Assembly (NCBI RefSeq): GCF_035994185.1
Contig: NZ_CP108538.1
Location: 682,001 to 746,000, forward strand
Length of the DNA: 64,000 nt
Source of the DNA: Streptomyces sp. NBC_01217
GTDB taxonomy: Bacteria; Actinomycetota; Actinomycetes; Streptomycetales; Streptomycetaceae
Direction: 5' to 3'
Position numbers and translations under genes: made by a program. Below, one piece after another: positions 48,560-57,977 of this stretch. A model generated the notes under the pieces. That model saw only the letters and a program-made list of their open reading frames with translations, had not been told where the DNA came from and searched no databases. Numbering within the stretch: the stretch's first letter is position 1; every line of letters starts with the position of its first letter.

Positions 48560-49828
48560 ATGGAACTCAAAAGACGGTCGCTGCTTGCTGCCATCGGCGC
48601 CGGGACCGCTGCCGCCGCTCTCGGCGGGTGCGGCACCGGTACTTCGACGGCCGGCTCCGCCAATGGCCCCGCCGAGGGCGAGATCACGCTGCTCACGCCG
48701 ATCTACGAAGGTGCCGACGGCAAGACGCTGCTGGAGAAGGAGATACTCGGCGGGTTCCGGAAGAAGTACCCGGACGTCAAGGTGAACGTGGACTACACCA
48801 CGTACGCCCAGCTCAACGAGAAGATCACCACGGGGCTTGCGGGCGGTCTGCTGCCCGACGTGCTGATGATGGGCGTGGGCTGGATCCCGCCGTTCGCGGC
48901 GAAGAAGGCGATCGCCGAGCTGCCCGAGAGGTTCGCCACCGCGCACGACTACGAGAAGCGGGTGCTGGAGCCGTCCCGGTACGACGGAAAGCTGTACGCG
49001 CTGCCGGTCGTCCTCGACACCCGCATCGTCGTCTACCGCAAGGACCACTTCGCCGAGGCCGGCATCAGGAAGACCCCGGCGAACTGGGCCGAACTACGCG
49101 CGGTGGCCAAGCAGTTGACCAAGGACGGCCGGATCGGATTTGACCCGTTCTCCATCGATCTGCGCCAGTGCTGGGAGACCTTCCTCTTCGCCAACGGCGG
49201 CCGGCTGTTCAGCACGGACGGCAAGAAGGTGCTGTTCACCGACAACCGCGGAGTCGAGGCGCTGCAGTTCTTCAAGTACCTGATCAAGGACGGCTCCGCC
49301 GACTACGCCAAGAAGACGGACGCCGGTGCCCCGTCCAACGTACAGACCGGCAGGGCGTCGATGATGATGACCACCAGCGCCCTGTGGAAGCAGGTCGGGG
49401 ACCAGACCCCGGACCTCCTCAAGGACGACAAGCTCGGTGCGTTCATCCTCGCCAACCGCAGGCCCGCGATGCTCCAGGGCGGCACGCTCGTCACCCAGTC
49501 CGCGAGTTCCAAGCACCCGGCGGCGGCCCGTGCGCTCGTCGAGTACCTCGCGACGCCTGAGTCCATCCTCGGCGCGGCCAGGCAGCGCGGCTCCGTGCCC
49601 GGGCTGAAGGATCTCAGCGACACCGGCTATGTGAGGGAGAACAAGTTCGTCGATCTCTCCCTGCAGAGCATGGGCGACGCCTGTTCGGAGGGCGGCACCG
49701 CGGCCTGGATGGAGATCCGCGAAAAGATCAAGCCCACGCTGGAGCCCGCGATCGTGGGCGGCCAGTCCGCGAAGGACGCCATCGCGGAACTCGGCCGGCT
49801 CGCCGAGGCCGCCATCGGCCGGATGTGA
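48560..49828 (+). CDS. ABC sugar-transport substrate-binding lipoprotein
   Basis: A 422-residue lipoprotein from ATG 48560 (AGAGGGG upstream). Signal with twin basic residues (ELKRRSLLAAIG) and lipobox LGGC (Cys24, the lipidation site). The rest matches family 1 extracellular sugar-binding proteins: EITLLTPIYEGADGKTLLEKEIL, GLAGGLLPDVLMMGVGWIPPFA, and PSNVQTGRASMMMTTSALW. It captures an oligosaccharide outside the membrane for the two permeases that follow. First gene of the 11-gene operon, directly under the LacI operator and promoter. Confidence 0.93.
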   Translation: MELKRRSLLAAIGAGTAAAALGGCGTGTSTAGSANGPAEGEITLLTPIYEGADGKTLLEKEILGGFRKKYPDVKVNVDYTTYAQLNEKITTGLAGGLLPDVLMMGVGWIPPFAAKKAIAELPERFATAHDYEKRVLEPSRYDGKLYALPVVLDTRIVVYRKDHFAEAGIRKTPANWAELRAVAKQLTKDGRIGFDPFSIDLRQCWETFLFANGGRLFSTDGKKVLFTDNRGVEALQFFKYLIKDGSADYAKKTDAGAPSNVQTGRASMMMTTSALWKQVGDQTPDLLKDDKLGAFILANRRPAMLQGGTLVTQSASSKHPAAARALVEYLATPESILGAARQRGSVPGLKDLSDTGYVRENKFVDLSLQSMGDACSEGGTAAWMEIREKIKPTLEPAIVGGQSAKDAIAELGRLAEAAIGRM

Positions 49829-49840
49829 GGACCCGTCACC

Positions 49841-50809
49841 GTGGGAGCGACATCCGTATTGAAGGCGCGGCCCGCACGGCCCCCCTCCCCCTCTCAGCAC
49901 ACTGTCGCGAAGAAGCGCACCGGCAGGGCACCCACCGGCCCCGGGCGCCGCAGGCAGCGCGCCGGGATGCTGATGGTGGCGCCCGCACTGCTGCACGCCT
50001 CGCTCTGGATCGGCGTGCCGGTCGTCGCGTCGGTGGTTCTGGCCTTCACGAAGTACGACGTGCTGACGGCGCCGCAGTTCGTGGGTCTGGACAACTTCCG
50101 GGACATGATGGGCGACGCGGTCTTCCGCAAGTCCGTCGTCAACACCGTCGTCTACACCTTCTTCACCGTGCCGTTCGGCATGATGCTGGGGCTGCTGACG
50201 GCCCTGGCGCTGCACACCGGGCTGAAGGCGCGGGGCGTCTTCCGTACCGCGGTCTTCCTTCCCCAGGTGACGGCGACCGTCGCGATCGCGCTCGTCTGGC
50301 TGTGGATCTACAACCCGGGCAACGGGCTGCTGAACACACTCCTGTCGTTCCTCGGGATCGACGGCCCGGCCTGGCTGTCGTCCACGTCGTGGGCGATGCC
50401 CTCGGTGATCCTGGTCGGCATCTGGCAGGGCATCGGCATGAAGATGCTCATCTACCTGGCCGCGCTGCAGTCCCTGCCAAAGGAACTGTACGAGGCGGCT
50501 TCGGTGGACGGCGCCTCAAGGGTGCGGCAGTTCTTCTCGATCACGCTGCCGCTGCTGAAGCCCGCCACGTTCTTCGTGCTCATCACCTCGATGATCAGCG
50601 CGTTCCAGTCCTTCGACCAGATCTACATCCTGACCGACGGCGGCCCCGCCAACAGCACCACGATGATGACGTATGAGATCTACAAGTCCGCCTTCCGGGA
50701 GTTCCGCGTCGGCTACGCCTGCGCGCAGTCACTGGTGCTGTTCGTGCTGCTGATGGGCTTCACCCTGGTCAACCGGCGGATCATGGGAGGCACCCGTGGC
50801 CACAACTGA
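49841..50809 (+). CDS. ABC sugar-transport permease (MalF-type)
   Basis: A 322-residue membrane protein from GTG 49841, 12 bases after the lipoprotein stop. It has six hydrophobic segments after a basic cytoplasmic N-terminus and the EAA loop of binding-protein-dependent permeases, KELYEAASVDGASRVRQFFSITLPLLKP. It pairs with the next permease. No ATPase gene is in the operon; Streptomyces carbohydrate importers of this type share the genome-wide ATPase MsiK. Confidence 0.93.
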   Translation: MGATSVLKARPARPPSPSQHTVAKKRTGRAPTGPGRRRQRAGMLMVAPALLHASLWIGVPVVASVVLAFTKYDVLTAPQFVGLDNFRDMMGDAVFRKSVVNTVVYTFFTVPFGMMLGLLTALALHTGLKARGVFRTAVFLPQVTATVAIALVWLWIYNPGNGLLNTLLSFLGIDGPAWLSSTSWAMPSVILVGIWQGIGMKMLIYLAALQSLPKELYEAASVDGASRVRQFFSITLPLLKPATFFVLITSMISAFQSFDQIYILTDGGPANSTTMMTYEIYKSAFREFRVGYACAQSLVLFVLLMGFTLVNRRIMGGTRGHN

Positions 50810-51719
50810 GCTGCACAGGCCCGGTGCCGACGGGAAGGACCGGACCCGCACGAAGGGCAGGCCGCTCCCCGTGGGCCGGATCGTGCTCTATGTGACCCTG
50901 TCCGTCGTTTCGCTGCTGATGATGGTGCCGTTCGTCTGGATGGTGCTCACCTCGCTCAGGACGCCCGTCGAGATCGCCTCGCAGGACGCCGGACTGCTGC
51001 CGGAACACTGGGAGTTCGGCAACTACATCGACGCGCTGAAAGCGGCGCCGTTCGCGACGTACGCGCGCAACAGCTTCATCATCGCGTTCAGCCACACCGT
51101 CATCAATGTGGTGGTCGCGTCGATGGCCGGCTACGCGCTGGCGCGGATCAGGTTCCGGGGCAGCGAGGTCATCTTCTACCTCTTCATCGCCGCGCTGATG
51201 ATCCCGACGTACACCAAGGTGCTGCCGGAGTTCCTGATCGTCCGCTTCATGCCGCTGGCCGGCGGGAACGACATCTTCGGCCAGGGCGGCAGCGGCTGGC
51301 TGGACTCCTGGTGGGCGCTGATCGTTCCCGGGGCCGTCACGCCGTTCGCGGTCTTCCTCTTCCGCCAGTTCTATCTGGACCTTCCGGTGGAACTGGAGGA
51401 GGCGGCCAGGCTCGACGGACTCGGCGAGTTCCGGATCTACGCCCGGATCATGACACCGCAGGTCAAGCCCGCGCTCACCACCGTGGCACTGCTGACCTTC
51501 GAGTCGTCGTGGAACAACTTCCTGTGGCCGCTGCTGGTGACCCGTACGGACAGCCTGCGGGTCATCCAGGTCGGGCTCTCCGTCTTCAAGACGGAGAACG
51601 GCACCCAGTGGCACTTCCTGATGGCCGGCACCACGCTGGCCACCCTTCCCATGGTCGTTCTCTTCCTCATCGGCCAGCGCTACTTCGTGCAGGGGTTCGC
51701 AACCGCCGGTCTCAAGTGA
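50796..51719 (+). CDS. ABC sugar-transport permease (MalG-type)
   Basis: A 307-residue membrane protein from GTG 50796, overlapping the previous gene by 14 bases. Six hydrophobic segments; the EAA loop is VELEEAARLDGLGEFRIYARIMTPQVKP. It forms the translocation pore with the MalF-type partner. Confidence 0.93.
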   Translation: MATTELHRPGADGKDRTRTKGRPLPVGRIVLYVTLSVVSLLMMVPFVWMVLTSLRTPVEIASQDAGLLPEHWEFGNYIDALKAAPFATYARNSFIIAFSHTVINVVVASMAGYALARIRFRGSEVIFYLFIAALMIPTYTKVLPEFLIVRFMPLAGGNDIFGQGGSGWLDSWWALIVPGAVTPFAVFLFRQFYLDLPVELEEAARLDGLGEFRIYARIMTPQVKPALTTVALLTFESSWNNFLWPLLVTRTDSLRVIQVGLSVFKTENGTQWHFLMAGTTLATLPMVVLFLIGQRYFVQGFATAGLK

Positions 51720-51764
51720 CCGGTTCCGGCCCCACGGGGCCGGTCATCGAAAGGGTTTCGCTTC

Positions 51765-52529
51765 ATGTCTGCTGATCTCAACGGCTCCCGCGCACTCGTG
51801 ACAGGGGCGGGCCACGGAATCGGCCGCGCCATCGCTGTCGCTCTTGCCGGGGCCGGGGCCGATGTCGCCGTCCACTACCGCTCCTGCGCCGACGAGGCCG
51901 CCGGGACCGTCTCCGCCATCGAGGCGCTGGGACGCAGGGCGAAGGCGTTCAAGGCCGATGTCACCGTGACGAACGAGGTGGACCGGCTCGTCGATGAGGC
52001 GGCCGGTTTCCTCGGCGGCCTGGACGTCCTGGTCTGCAACGCGGGCCATCTGATCGGCCGGGCCACGATCGCCGAGATGTCCGACGACCACTTCGAGCAG
52101 GTTCTCTCCACCAATCTGACGTCGACGTTCCGCACGGTGCGGGCGGCGCTGCCGTATCTGACCAAGTCCTCGGCCGGACGCATCATCACGATGTCCTCGC
52201 TGGCCGCGCACAACGGCGGCGGCCCCGGCTCGGTCGCCTACGCGGCGGCCAAGGCCGGAGTCCGCGGCTTCACCAAGGGCCTGGCCAAGGAGCTCGGCGG
52301 CACCGGCATCACGGTCAACACCGTGGCTCCCGGCTTCATCAAGGGCACTGCCTTCCACGACACGTTCACCGCGCCCGAGACGCAGCAGGCGATGGAGGCC
52401 GGCATCCCGGTCGGCCGGGCGGGCACCCCGGAGGATGTCGCCGCCGCGGTCGTGCATCTGGCGTCGCCGTCGTCCGGCTTCCTCACCGCCACCACGGTGG
52501 ACATCGACGGTGGCGTGTGGCCGCGTTGA
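51765..52529 (+). CDS. Short-chain dehydrogenase/reductase, probably of uronate catabolism
   Basis: A 254-residue classical SDR from ATG 51765. NAD(P)-binding TGAGHGIG (residues 13-20), NAG (92-94), catalytic Ser144/Ser145, Tyr159 and Lys163 (YAAAK). Such enzymes reduce 4-deoxy-5-ketouronate (DEH) to 2-keto-3-deoxygluconate, or act as KduD-like dehydrogenases, in lyase-based uronic acid pathways. The assignment to that step comes from the neighbouring lyases and is inference; other sugar or acyl substrates are possible. Its 3' end overlaps the heparinase-like gene by 13 bases. Confidence 0.85.
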   Translation: MSADLNGSRALVTGAGHGIGRAIAVALAGAGADVAVHYRSCADEAAGTVSAIEALGRRAKAFKADVTVTNEVDRLVDEAAGFLGGLDVLVCNAGHLIGRATIAEMSDDHFEQVLSTNLTSTFRTVRAALPYLTKSSAGRIITMSSLAAHNGGGPGSVAYAAAKAGVRGFTKGLAKELGGTGITVNTVAPGFIKGTAFHDTFTAPETQQAMEAGIPVGRAGTPEDVAAAVVHLASPSSGFLTATTVDIDGGVWPR

Positions 52530-54307
52530 GGCGGATCGCCCGGGAGCGGGGCGGCTGGTGGCATGCGTACGTGTGCCCGGCACACGGCGTGGAGCTCGAC
52601 CACGGTGATCTGCTCGCCGGGGTCTTCCCGGCGGACGGTGCGCGCTGTGCCTACGGCTGCCGGGTGGACGACAAGGCGGTGCGCGGTGCCTGGCTGGTGC
52701 TGTCGCACCAGGCGTGGGCGCGACGCCTTCGGGTGCTCGCCCACCGGGGCGAGCGTGCTCAGGCGGTGGCTCGGCTCGTCGAGTACGCCGGTCTGTACGC
52801 GGAACTCGCCACCGAGCGGCACGGCGAGGCACAGACCTGGATGCTGCGCGGCCGGCTCTTCCACCAGGCGCTGACCGACGCCATCTGGGCGGTCACCATC
52901 GGACACACCGTGATCACACTCGCCGAGCGGTCCATCGACGACCTGGTACCCGTCCTGCCGCTCCTCGACGATCTGGAGCGGGCCGCGCTGGACGCCCGGA
53001 ACGTGCTGACCGGTCAGGGGCATCTCGCCTCCAACTACACCGCGTGGCTCAACGCCGCCGGTGCGGCCGCGAGTCGGGGCGCCGCCGCGGCCCGTGGCCA
53101 GGAGTGGGACGGCGCGAAGCAGTGGCTGGAGGGCGAGCACGGGCTGTACGCGCATCTGCGGGTCGCGGTCGCCGATGACGGCTGGGAGTGGGAGGGCAGC
53201 ACCTACTACCACGGGTTCGTGCTGCGGGCCGCGCTGCTGGCGCTGCGCCGCACCGACCCCGCGGCCGTTCCGTCCGATGTGGTGGACGTACTGGCCTCGA
53301 TGACGGACATACTCGCGACGATCGCCACGCCGGGCGGCATCCTGCCCGCGCTGCACGACGGCCCGTATCTGCGCGGGCCGCTCGCGCTGGAGTGGCTCGA
53401 ACTGGTGGCACTCGTCCAGCAGTTGGTTCCCTCTCCCACCCTCGATGCGGTGGCGTCGCGGGCCCGCGCCGAGCTCGGCACGCAGGACGACGGGCTCGAC
53501 CGCGAGCTGGTCGGCTGGTTCGCAGGACCACCGCTGCCGGAGCGCCCGGCGCCCGCTCCGGTCACGGTGTTCCCGAGGGCCGGATACGCGGTGCTGCGCC
53601 ACGCGGGCGTCCACGCGCTGCTGGACTTCGGTCCGCACGGCGGCTCCCACGGGCACCGCGACAAACTGTCGCTGTATCTGTACGGGGACACCACGCCGTG
53701 GCAGCCCGATCCCGGTCAAGTTCCCTACGCCCACGCCCAGTTCCGTGATCTGTACGCATCCACGGAGGCGCATCCCGCCTTCCGGGTGGACAGCACTGAA
53801 CAGGCAGAGTGCGCCGGGCAGTTGCTCGGCGCGGACGGATCGTCCGTCACGGCCGAGGTGACAACAGCGTACGAAGGCGTGCGTGCCGTACGGCGGGTGG
53901 CGCTCGGCGACGGCTGTCTGATCGATCTGCTGACCCTGAGCGCCGGGGACCAGCGGCAGCTCGTCGCACAGCTGCGGCCCGGTGTCGCGCTGGACGTCCA
54001 GCTACAGGCCGCGGGCCCGGTACGCACCACCTGGTACGGCGACGAGACCCTGCACGGCTGGCACACCCACACCCCCGGCCTGTCGGTGCGACCGGTCACC
54101 CGGCCGGGGCCCGGGACCGCCGACGATCCGCAACGCATGTGTACCCGGGTCGACTTCACCGCGCAGACGGACCGGATCACCTTCGCGTCTGTGTATCAGA
54201 CGGCGTCGGCGGGCCCCGCCGTGACCGACGTACGGCTGGACGGCGAGGGGCAGTTGACGGTCGCGCTGGCCGACGGCAGCACCGCACGGTTCCGGACGGA
54301 GGACTGA
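52517..54307 (+). CDS. Heparinase II/III-like polysaccharide lyase family protein, copy A
   Basis: A 596-residue protein with GTG 52517 as first start, inside the SDR tail; TTG 52526 is an alternative. No signal peptide. The N-terminal alpha/alpha-toroid region (about 60-330) has SNYTAWLNAAGAA and WEWEGSTYYHGFVLRA; the C-terminal beta-sandwich (about 350-590) has DFGPHGGSHGHRDKLSLYLYGD, where the histidines match those of the heparinase II/III barrel. Lacking export, it probably cuts imported unsaturated oligosaccharides. Specificity is unknown. Confidence 0.82.
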   Translation: MAALRRIARERGGWWHAYVCPAHGVELDHGDLLAGVFPADGARCAYGCRVDDKAVRGAWLVLSHQAWARRLRVLAHRGERAQAVARLVEYAGLYAELATERHGEAQTWMLRGRLFHQALTDAIWAVTIGHTVITLAERSIDDLVPVLPLLDDLERAALDARNVLTGQGHLASNYTAWLNAAGAAASRGAAAARGQEWDGAKQWLEGEHGLYAHLRVAVADDGWEWEGSTYYHGFVLRAALLALRRTDPAAVPSDVVDVLASMTDILATIATPGGILPALHDGPYLRGPLALEWLELVALVQQLVPSPTLDAVASRARAELGTQDDGLDRELVGWFAGPPLPERPAPAPVTVFPRAGYAVLRHAGVHALLDFGPHGGSHGHRDKLSLYLYGDTTPWQPDPGQVPYAHAQFRDLYASTEAHPAFRVDSTEQAECAGQLLGADGSSVTAEVTTAYEGVRAVRRVALGDGCLIDLLTLSAGDQRQLVAQLRPGVALDVQLQAAGPVRTTWYGDETLHGWHTHTPGLSVRPVTRPGPGTADDPQRMCTRVDFTAQTDRITFASVYQTASAGPAVTDVRLDGEGQLTVALADGSTARFRTED

Positions 54308-54310
54308 CCC

Positions 54311-56296
54311 TTGTTGCTCTCGGCGACCCCGCCGCCCGGCCCGCGCCCCGCCCAGGAGGTCCGGCTGTACGAGGAGGCCGCCCGCCACCGCGGGCTGACC
54401 CCGCCCCGTACACACCCCCTCGCCAGCATCACCTGGCTGGGCCCCGCCGCATCCAACCCGGCGCTGGCCTTCCGGGTCGGCGGCGATCCGGCCCATCTGG
54501 CGGAGAGCCGGCGCTGGATCGAGGCAGCGGTACGGCTGCCGCACTGGGGTAGGGCCCACATGCCGGACCACGATCTGGACGCCGGCTGGCTGCTGCACCA
54601 CCTCTCGCTCGCGTACCGGTGGATCGGCGACGAACTACCGGACGGAGTACGGGCGTTGCTCCGGTACAAGCTGCTGCTCCAGGGTCGGCGGATGTATGAG
54701 TTCGCGGTGGCGAGCGAGGGCCGCTGGTGGTCGTCGTCGTACTGGCAGAACCACAACTGGATCTGTTACGCGGGTCTGGCGACGGCCGGTTATGTGCTGG
54801 GCAAGGAGGAGTGGACCGAGCGCGCCAAGGACAATCTCGGCAAGGTCCTGGATCTGATGCCCGAGGACGGTTCGCACGCCGAGGGTGTCGTGTACTGGCG
54901 CTACGGCGTGCCCTTCCTCGCCATCCATCTGGATCTCCTCCAGGAGGCGGAGGGCATCGACTGGTGGGGGCGGGGCGGTTTCCTCTCCCACACCTTCCGC
55001 TACCGGCTCCACCAGAGCGCGCCCGGTTTCGCGTTCAATGTCGACCACGGCGACTGCCACGACCGCCGCAGTGGCCACAGCGCCGGTCTGTACTACCGCC
55101 TGGCGGCCCAGTACGGCATTCCGGAGGCACAGTGGATGGGCGATCTCGCCTCGGGCGAACTGCTGTGGCAGGAGGCCGCGGAGAGCGGCGTGCGGCCCGG
55201 CATCCTTCCGGAGGCCTACCTCGAATACCTCTGGTTCGACCCGTCCGTGCCCGGCGCCCGTCCCACCGAGACCAGGGCGTTCTTCCCCGACCTCGGCCTG
55301 CTCGCGGCCCGTACCGGATGGGACGACGACGCCACGCTCGTCTCGTTCAAGGCGAGCCCCGGCGGCGGGCACAAGGCATGGGAGACCGCGGCGAAGCACC
55401 GGGCCGAGCGGGGCTGGGAGACCCTCGACCAGGGGCACCACCACCCCGATTCGGGTTCGTTCGTGCTGGTCTCGCAGGGGGCGTTCCTCGCGGTCGACGA
55501 GGGCTACAGCAATCGCAAGCGGGCGGCGCACCACAATCTGCTGCTGGTGGACGGACAGGGATACGCGGACGAGGACCGCTACCACGTCTACCGGGACATC
55601 CCGTACGAGCGGCAGGCCCGGCAGCGTGATGTGCTCGTGGATCCCGGCTGCGGCTGGGCGCACGCCACGGCGGAGATCGCCGCGATGTACGACCCCGGGC
55701 TCGGGGTGCGGCGGCTGGACCGGACGCTGGTGTTCACCCCGTCGGGGCGGCTCGTACTGCTGGATCTCGCCGAGGCGGACACGGAACGGGAGTGGACGTT
55801 CCTGCTCCAGACGGACCGGCCGACCGAGCCGCAGCCGGACGGCAGCCGGCTGATCCGGTCCGGGGCGGCCTCGGCGCTGGTGCGGCAGTTCGCGCCGCTC
55901 GACGGTCCGGTCGTCTCCGGGGCCACCGAGGTCGAGGCCAATCCGACGTCGAGCACGCCGGAGCTGCGCCTGACCCGCACGCTGCACACGCTGCGTGCGA
56001 GGACCGCGCGGTCCTCGCACGGTCTCTTCCTCACCGCGATCACCCCGGGCCCGGCAGCGGTCGCAGCCGAGCGGGTCGTGTGTGCGAAGGGCGAGGGCGT
56101 CACATTCGGCGAGGAGACCGTGCTCCTCTCCCCCGTCACCCGCCGCATCCGTACCGCCGCCGTCTCTGCCGATGCGGCGGCGGTCCTGCTGGGCGGCGAA
56201 GGCAGTGCCCCTTATGCGGTGGCGGCCACCCGGCTGGAGCTGGACGGCCGCGTGCTGCTCGACGTCCCGGAGCCGTACACAGGAAAGGTCGGCTGA
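54311..56296 (+). CDS. Heparinase II/III-like polysaccharide lyase family protein, copy B
   Basis: 661 residues from TTG 54311, 3 bases after copy A; a TTG start is unusual, and the second TTG follows directly. The toroid half has YWQNHNWICYAGLATAGYVLG and EDGSHAEGVVYWRYGVPF; the beta half has HHHPDSGSFVLVSQGAFLAVDEGYS and AHHNLLLVDGQG, the histidine-rich barrel signature. No signal peptide. Little direct similarity to copy A, so it is probably a second specificity rather than a recent duplicate. A cytoplasmic lyase for oligosaccharides is inference. Confidence 0.8.
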   Translation: MLLSATPPPGPRPAQEVRLYEEAARHRGLTPPRTHPLASITWLGPAASNPALAFRVGGDPAHLAESRRWIEAAVRLPHWGRAHMPDHDLDAGWLLHHLSLAYRWIGDELPDGVRALLRYKLLLQGRRMYEFAVASEGRWWSSSYWQNHNWICYAGLATAGYVLGKEEWTERAKDNLGKVLDLMPEDGSHAEGVVYWRYGVPFLAIHLDLLQEAEGIDWWGRGGFLSHTFRYRLHQSAPGFAFNVDHGDCHDRRSGHSAGLYYRLAAQYGIPEAQWMGDLASGELLWQEAAESGVRPGILPEAYLEYLWFDPSVPGARPTETRAFFPDLGLLAARTGWDDDATLVSFKASPGGGHKAWETAAKHRAERGWETLDQGHHHPDSGSFVLVSQGAFLAVDEGYSNRKRAAHHNLLLVDGQGYADEDRYHVYRDIPYERQARQRDVLVDPGCGWAHATAEIAAMYDPGLGVRRLDRTLVFTPSGRLVLLDLAEADTEREWTFLLQTDRPTEPQPDGSRLIRSGAASALVRQFAPLDGPVVSGATEVEANPTSSTPELRLTRTLHTLRARTARSSHGLFLTAITPGPAAVAAERVVCAKGEGVTFGEETVLLSPVTRRIRTAAVSADAAAVLLGGEGSAPYAVAATRLELDGRVLLDVPEPYTGKVG

Positions 56297-56298
56297 TC

Positions 56299-56901
56299 AT
56301 GCAGGCAACCCTCTCGTCCGGCCGGCCGACACTGCTGCGGCGGCTGGAGTTCGTGGCCTACCCGGCCGCCGCCGGGGCCGCGTTCGCCGTGCTGTCGCTC
56401 GGTGTCGTGACCTGGCTGCCCGCACTCGCCGCGATGGGTCATGCCCTGCAGCGGTGGCGGGCGGAGGGCGACAGCCACTGCTTCACCGGCACGTTCAGCG
56501 CCTTCCCGCAGTACTGGCGGGCCCTGTGGCGGCACTCGCTGGCGTCCACCGCGGCGGGGCTCGTCCTGTCCGCCAACACCGTCCATCTGCTGGGCCGTAC
56601 GGAGCCGTGGACGTTCGTACTGCTCGCCGCGCAGGTCGGCATCGCGGCCGTGGTGGTCATCCATCATGTGGCACTCGCGGCCGAGGCGGGCCGGTTGCCG
56701 CACGGCACGGTCCGCACCTGGTCGCGCGGTGCGCTGGCCCTCGGCTTCGGGTCCGCGGCCCGTGGCACCGCACTGCTCGGCGCGGTGATCTCCGCCGCGC
56801 TGCTCTCCCTCGTCCTACCGCTGGGCCCCCTGCTCCTCGGCCCCAGCATTCCCGTACTGCTCGCTCTGTCCTTCGCAGACCCCAGGAGGCACACCCCATG
56901 A
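56299..56901 (+). CDS. YesL-like (DUF624) membrane protein
   Basis: A 200-residue membrane protein from ATG 56299, 2 bases after the previous stop. Four or five hydrophobic segments; the first contains LEFVAYPAAAGAAFAVLSLGVVTWLPALAAMGHAL, followed by a region with CFTGTFSAFPQYWRALWRHS. YesL/DUF624 proteins accompany polysaccharide-utilisation operons in Gram-positive bacteria, often with sugar ABC transporters; the function is unknown. Confidence 0.78.
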   Translation: MQATLSSGRPTLLRRLEFVAYPAAAGAAFAVLSLGVVTWLPALAAMGHALQRWRAEGDSHCFTGTFSAFPQYWRALWRHSLASTAAGLVLSANTVHLLGRTEPWTFVLLAAQVGIAAVVVIHHVALAAEAGRLPHGTVRTWSRGALALGFGSAARGTALLGAVISAALLSLVLPLGPLLLGPSIPVLLALSFADPRRHTP

Positions 56902-57977
56902 GCCGTGTACTGCGCACCACTCTCGGCGCCGCGCTGGCCGTCGGCGCCCCGCTCGCCGTCCCCCTGCCGTCCGTGGCCGCCGAAGCCGCCACCGCGTACT
57001 ACGTGTCGCCGACCGGAAGCGACTCCAACGCCGGTACGTCGGCCGGCGCCCCGCTCGCCACGATCCAGAAGGCGGTCGATCTGGCACCGACGGGCGCGGT
57101 GGTGAACCTCGCCGCCGGAACGTACCGGCAGGATGTCGTGACCAAGCGCTCCGGAGTCACCGTCACCGGCCCGTCGAACGCCGTGGTGAAGGGGGCGGGC
57201 GACGCCCGGATCATTCAGGTGCAGCACGACTCGACGACGCTCAGCGGTTTCACCGTCGACGGGCTGCACGGGTCGTCCACCGATGTGTCGGGGTACCGCC
57301 TCAAGCTCATCTATGTCATGAGCACGACTCCCGGCAATGGTGTGGGCGGTCTGCGCATCACCGGAATGACGCTGAAGAACGCCGCCGACGAATGTCTGCG
57401 CGTGCGCTATCTGGTGACCGGCGCCGACATCTCCGACAACACGATCACCGACTGCGGGGTCGCCGACTTCCGATTCGGCGGCGGCGGCAAGAACGGCGAG
57501 GGCATCTATCTCGGTACGGCACCCGAGCAGCAGGGCGCGAACGGCGCCCCGGACGCGGCCCCCGACATCAGCAGGAACAACCGCATCCACCACAACACCA
57601 TCGCCACCCGGGGCAACGAGTGTGTCGATGTGAAGGAGAACTCGACCAACAACTACGTCGAGTACAACGACTGCAGCGGCCAGAAGGACGCCGGCTCCGG
57701 CGGTCTGGACGCGCGCGGCAGCGGCAACATCTTCCGCTACAACACCATTCACGACAACGTCGGCGCGGGCATCCGGCTCGGCGGTGACACCGCGACCGAC
57801 GGCATCGACACCAGCGTCTACGGCAACACCATCACCGACAACGCGGGCGGCGGCATCAAGTTCATGCGCACCCCGCAGGGACCGGTGTGCACCAACACGA
57901 TGAGCGGCAACACCGGTGGCGACGCGGTCGGCACCTACGGCAGCGCGTACGACCCGACCGGTGCGTGCCCCCGGTGA
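56898..57977 (+). CDS. Secreted right-handed beta-helix protein (pectate-lyase-like)
   Basis: A 359-residue exported protein from ATG 56898 (AGGAGG upstream; overlaps the previous stop by 4 bases). Signal peptide 1-28 (ending SVAAEA). The mature start YYVSPTGSDSNAGTSAGAPLATIQKAVDLA and the rungs SDNTITDCGVADF, HHNTIATRGNECVDVKENS and YGNTITDNAGGGIKF are typical of PL6/PL9-like and other polysaccharide-acting beta-helices. A catalytic Lys/Arg/Ca site could lie in NECVDVKE, but I cannot confirm it. It is probably the extracellular lyase or binding protein for the first attack. Confidence 0.8.
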   Translation: MSRVLRTTLGAALAVGAPLAVPLPSVAAEAATAYYVSPTGSDSNAGTSAGAPLATIQKAVDLAPTGAVVNLAAGTYRQDVVTKRSGVTVTGPSNAVVKGAGDARIIQVQHDSTTLSGFTVDGLHGSSTDVSGYRLKLIYVMSTTPGNGVGGLRITGMTLKNAADECLRVRYLVTGADISDNTITDCGVADFRFGGGGKNGEGIYLGTAPEQQGANGAPDAAPDISRNNRIHHNTIATRGNECVDVKENSTNNYVEYNDCSGQKDAGSGGLDARGSGNIFRYNTIHDNVGAGIRLGGDTATDGIDTSVYGNTITDNAGGGIKFMRTPQGPVCTNTMSGNTGGDAVGTYGSAYDPTGACPR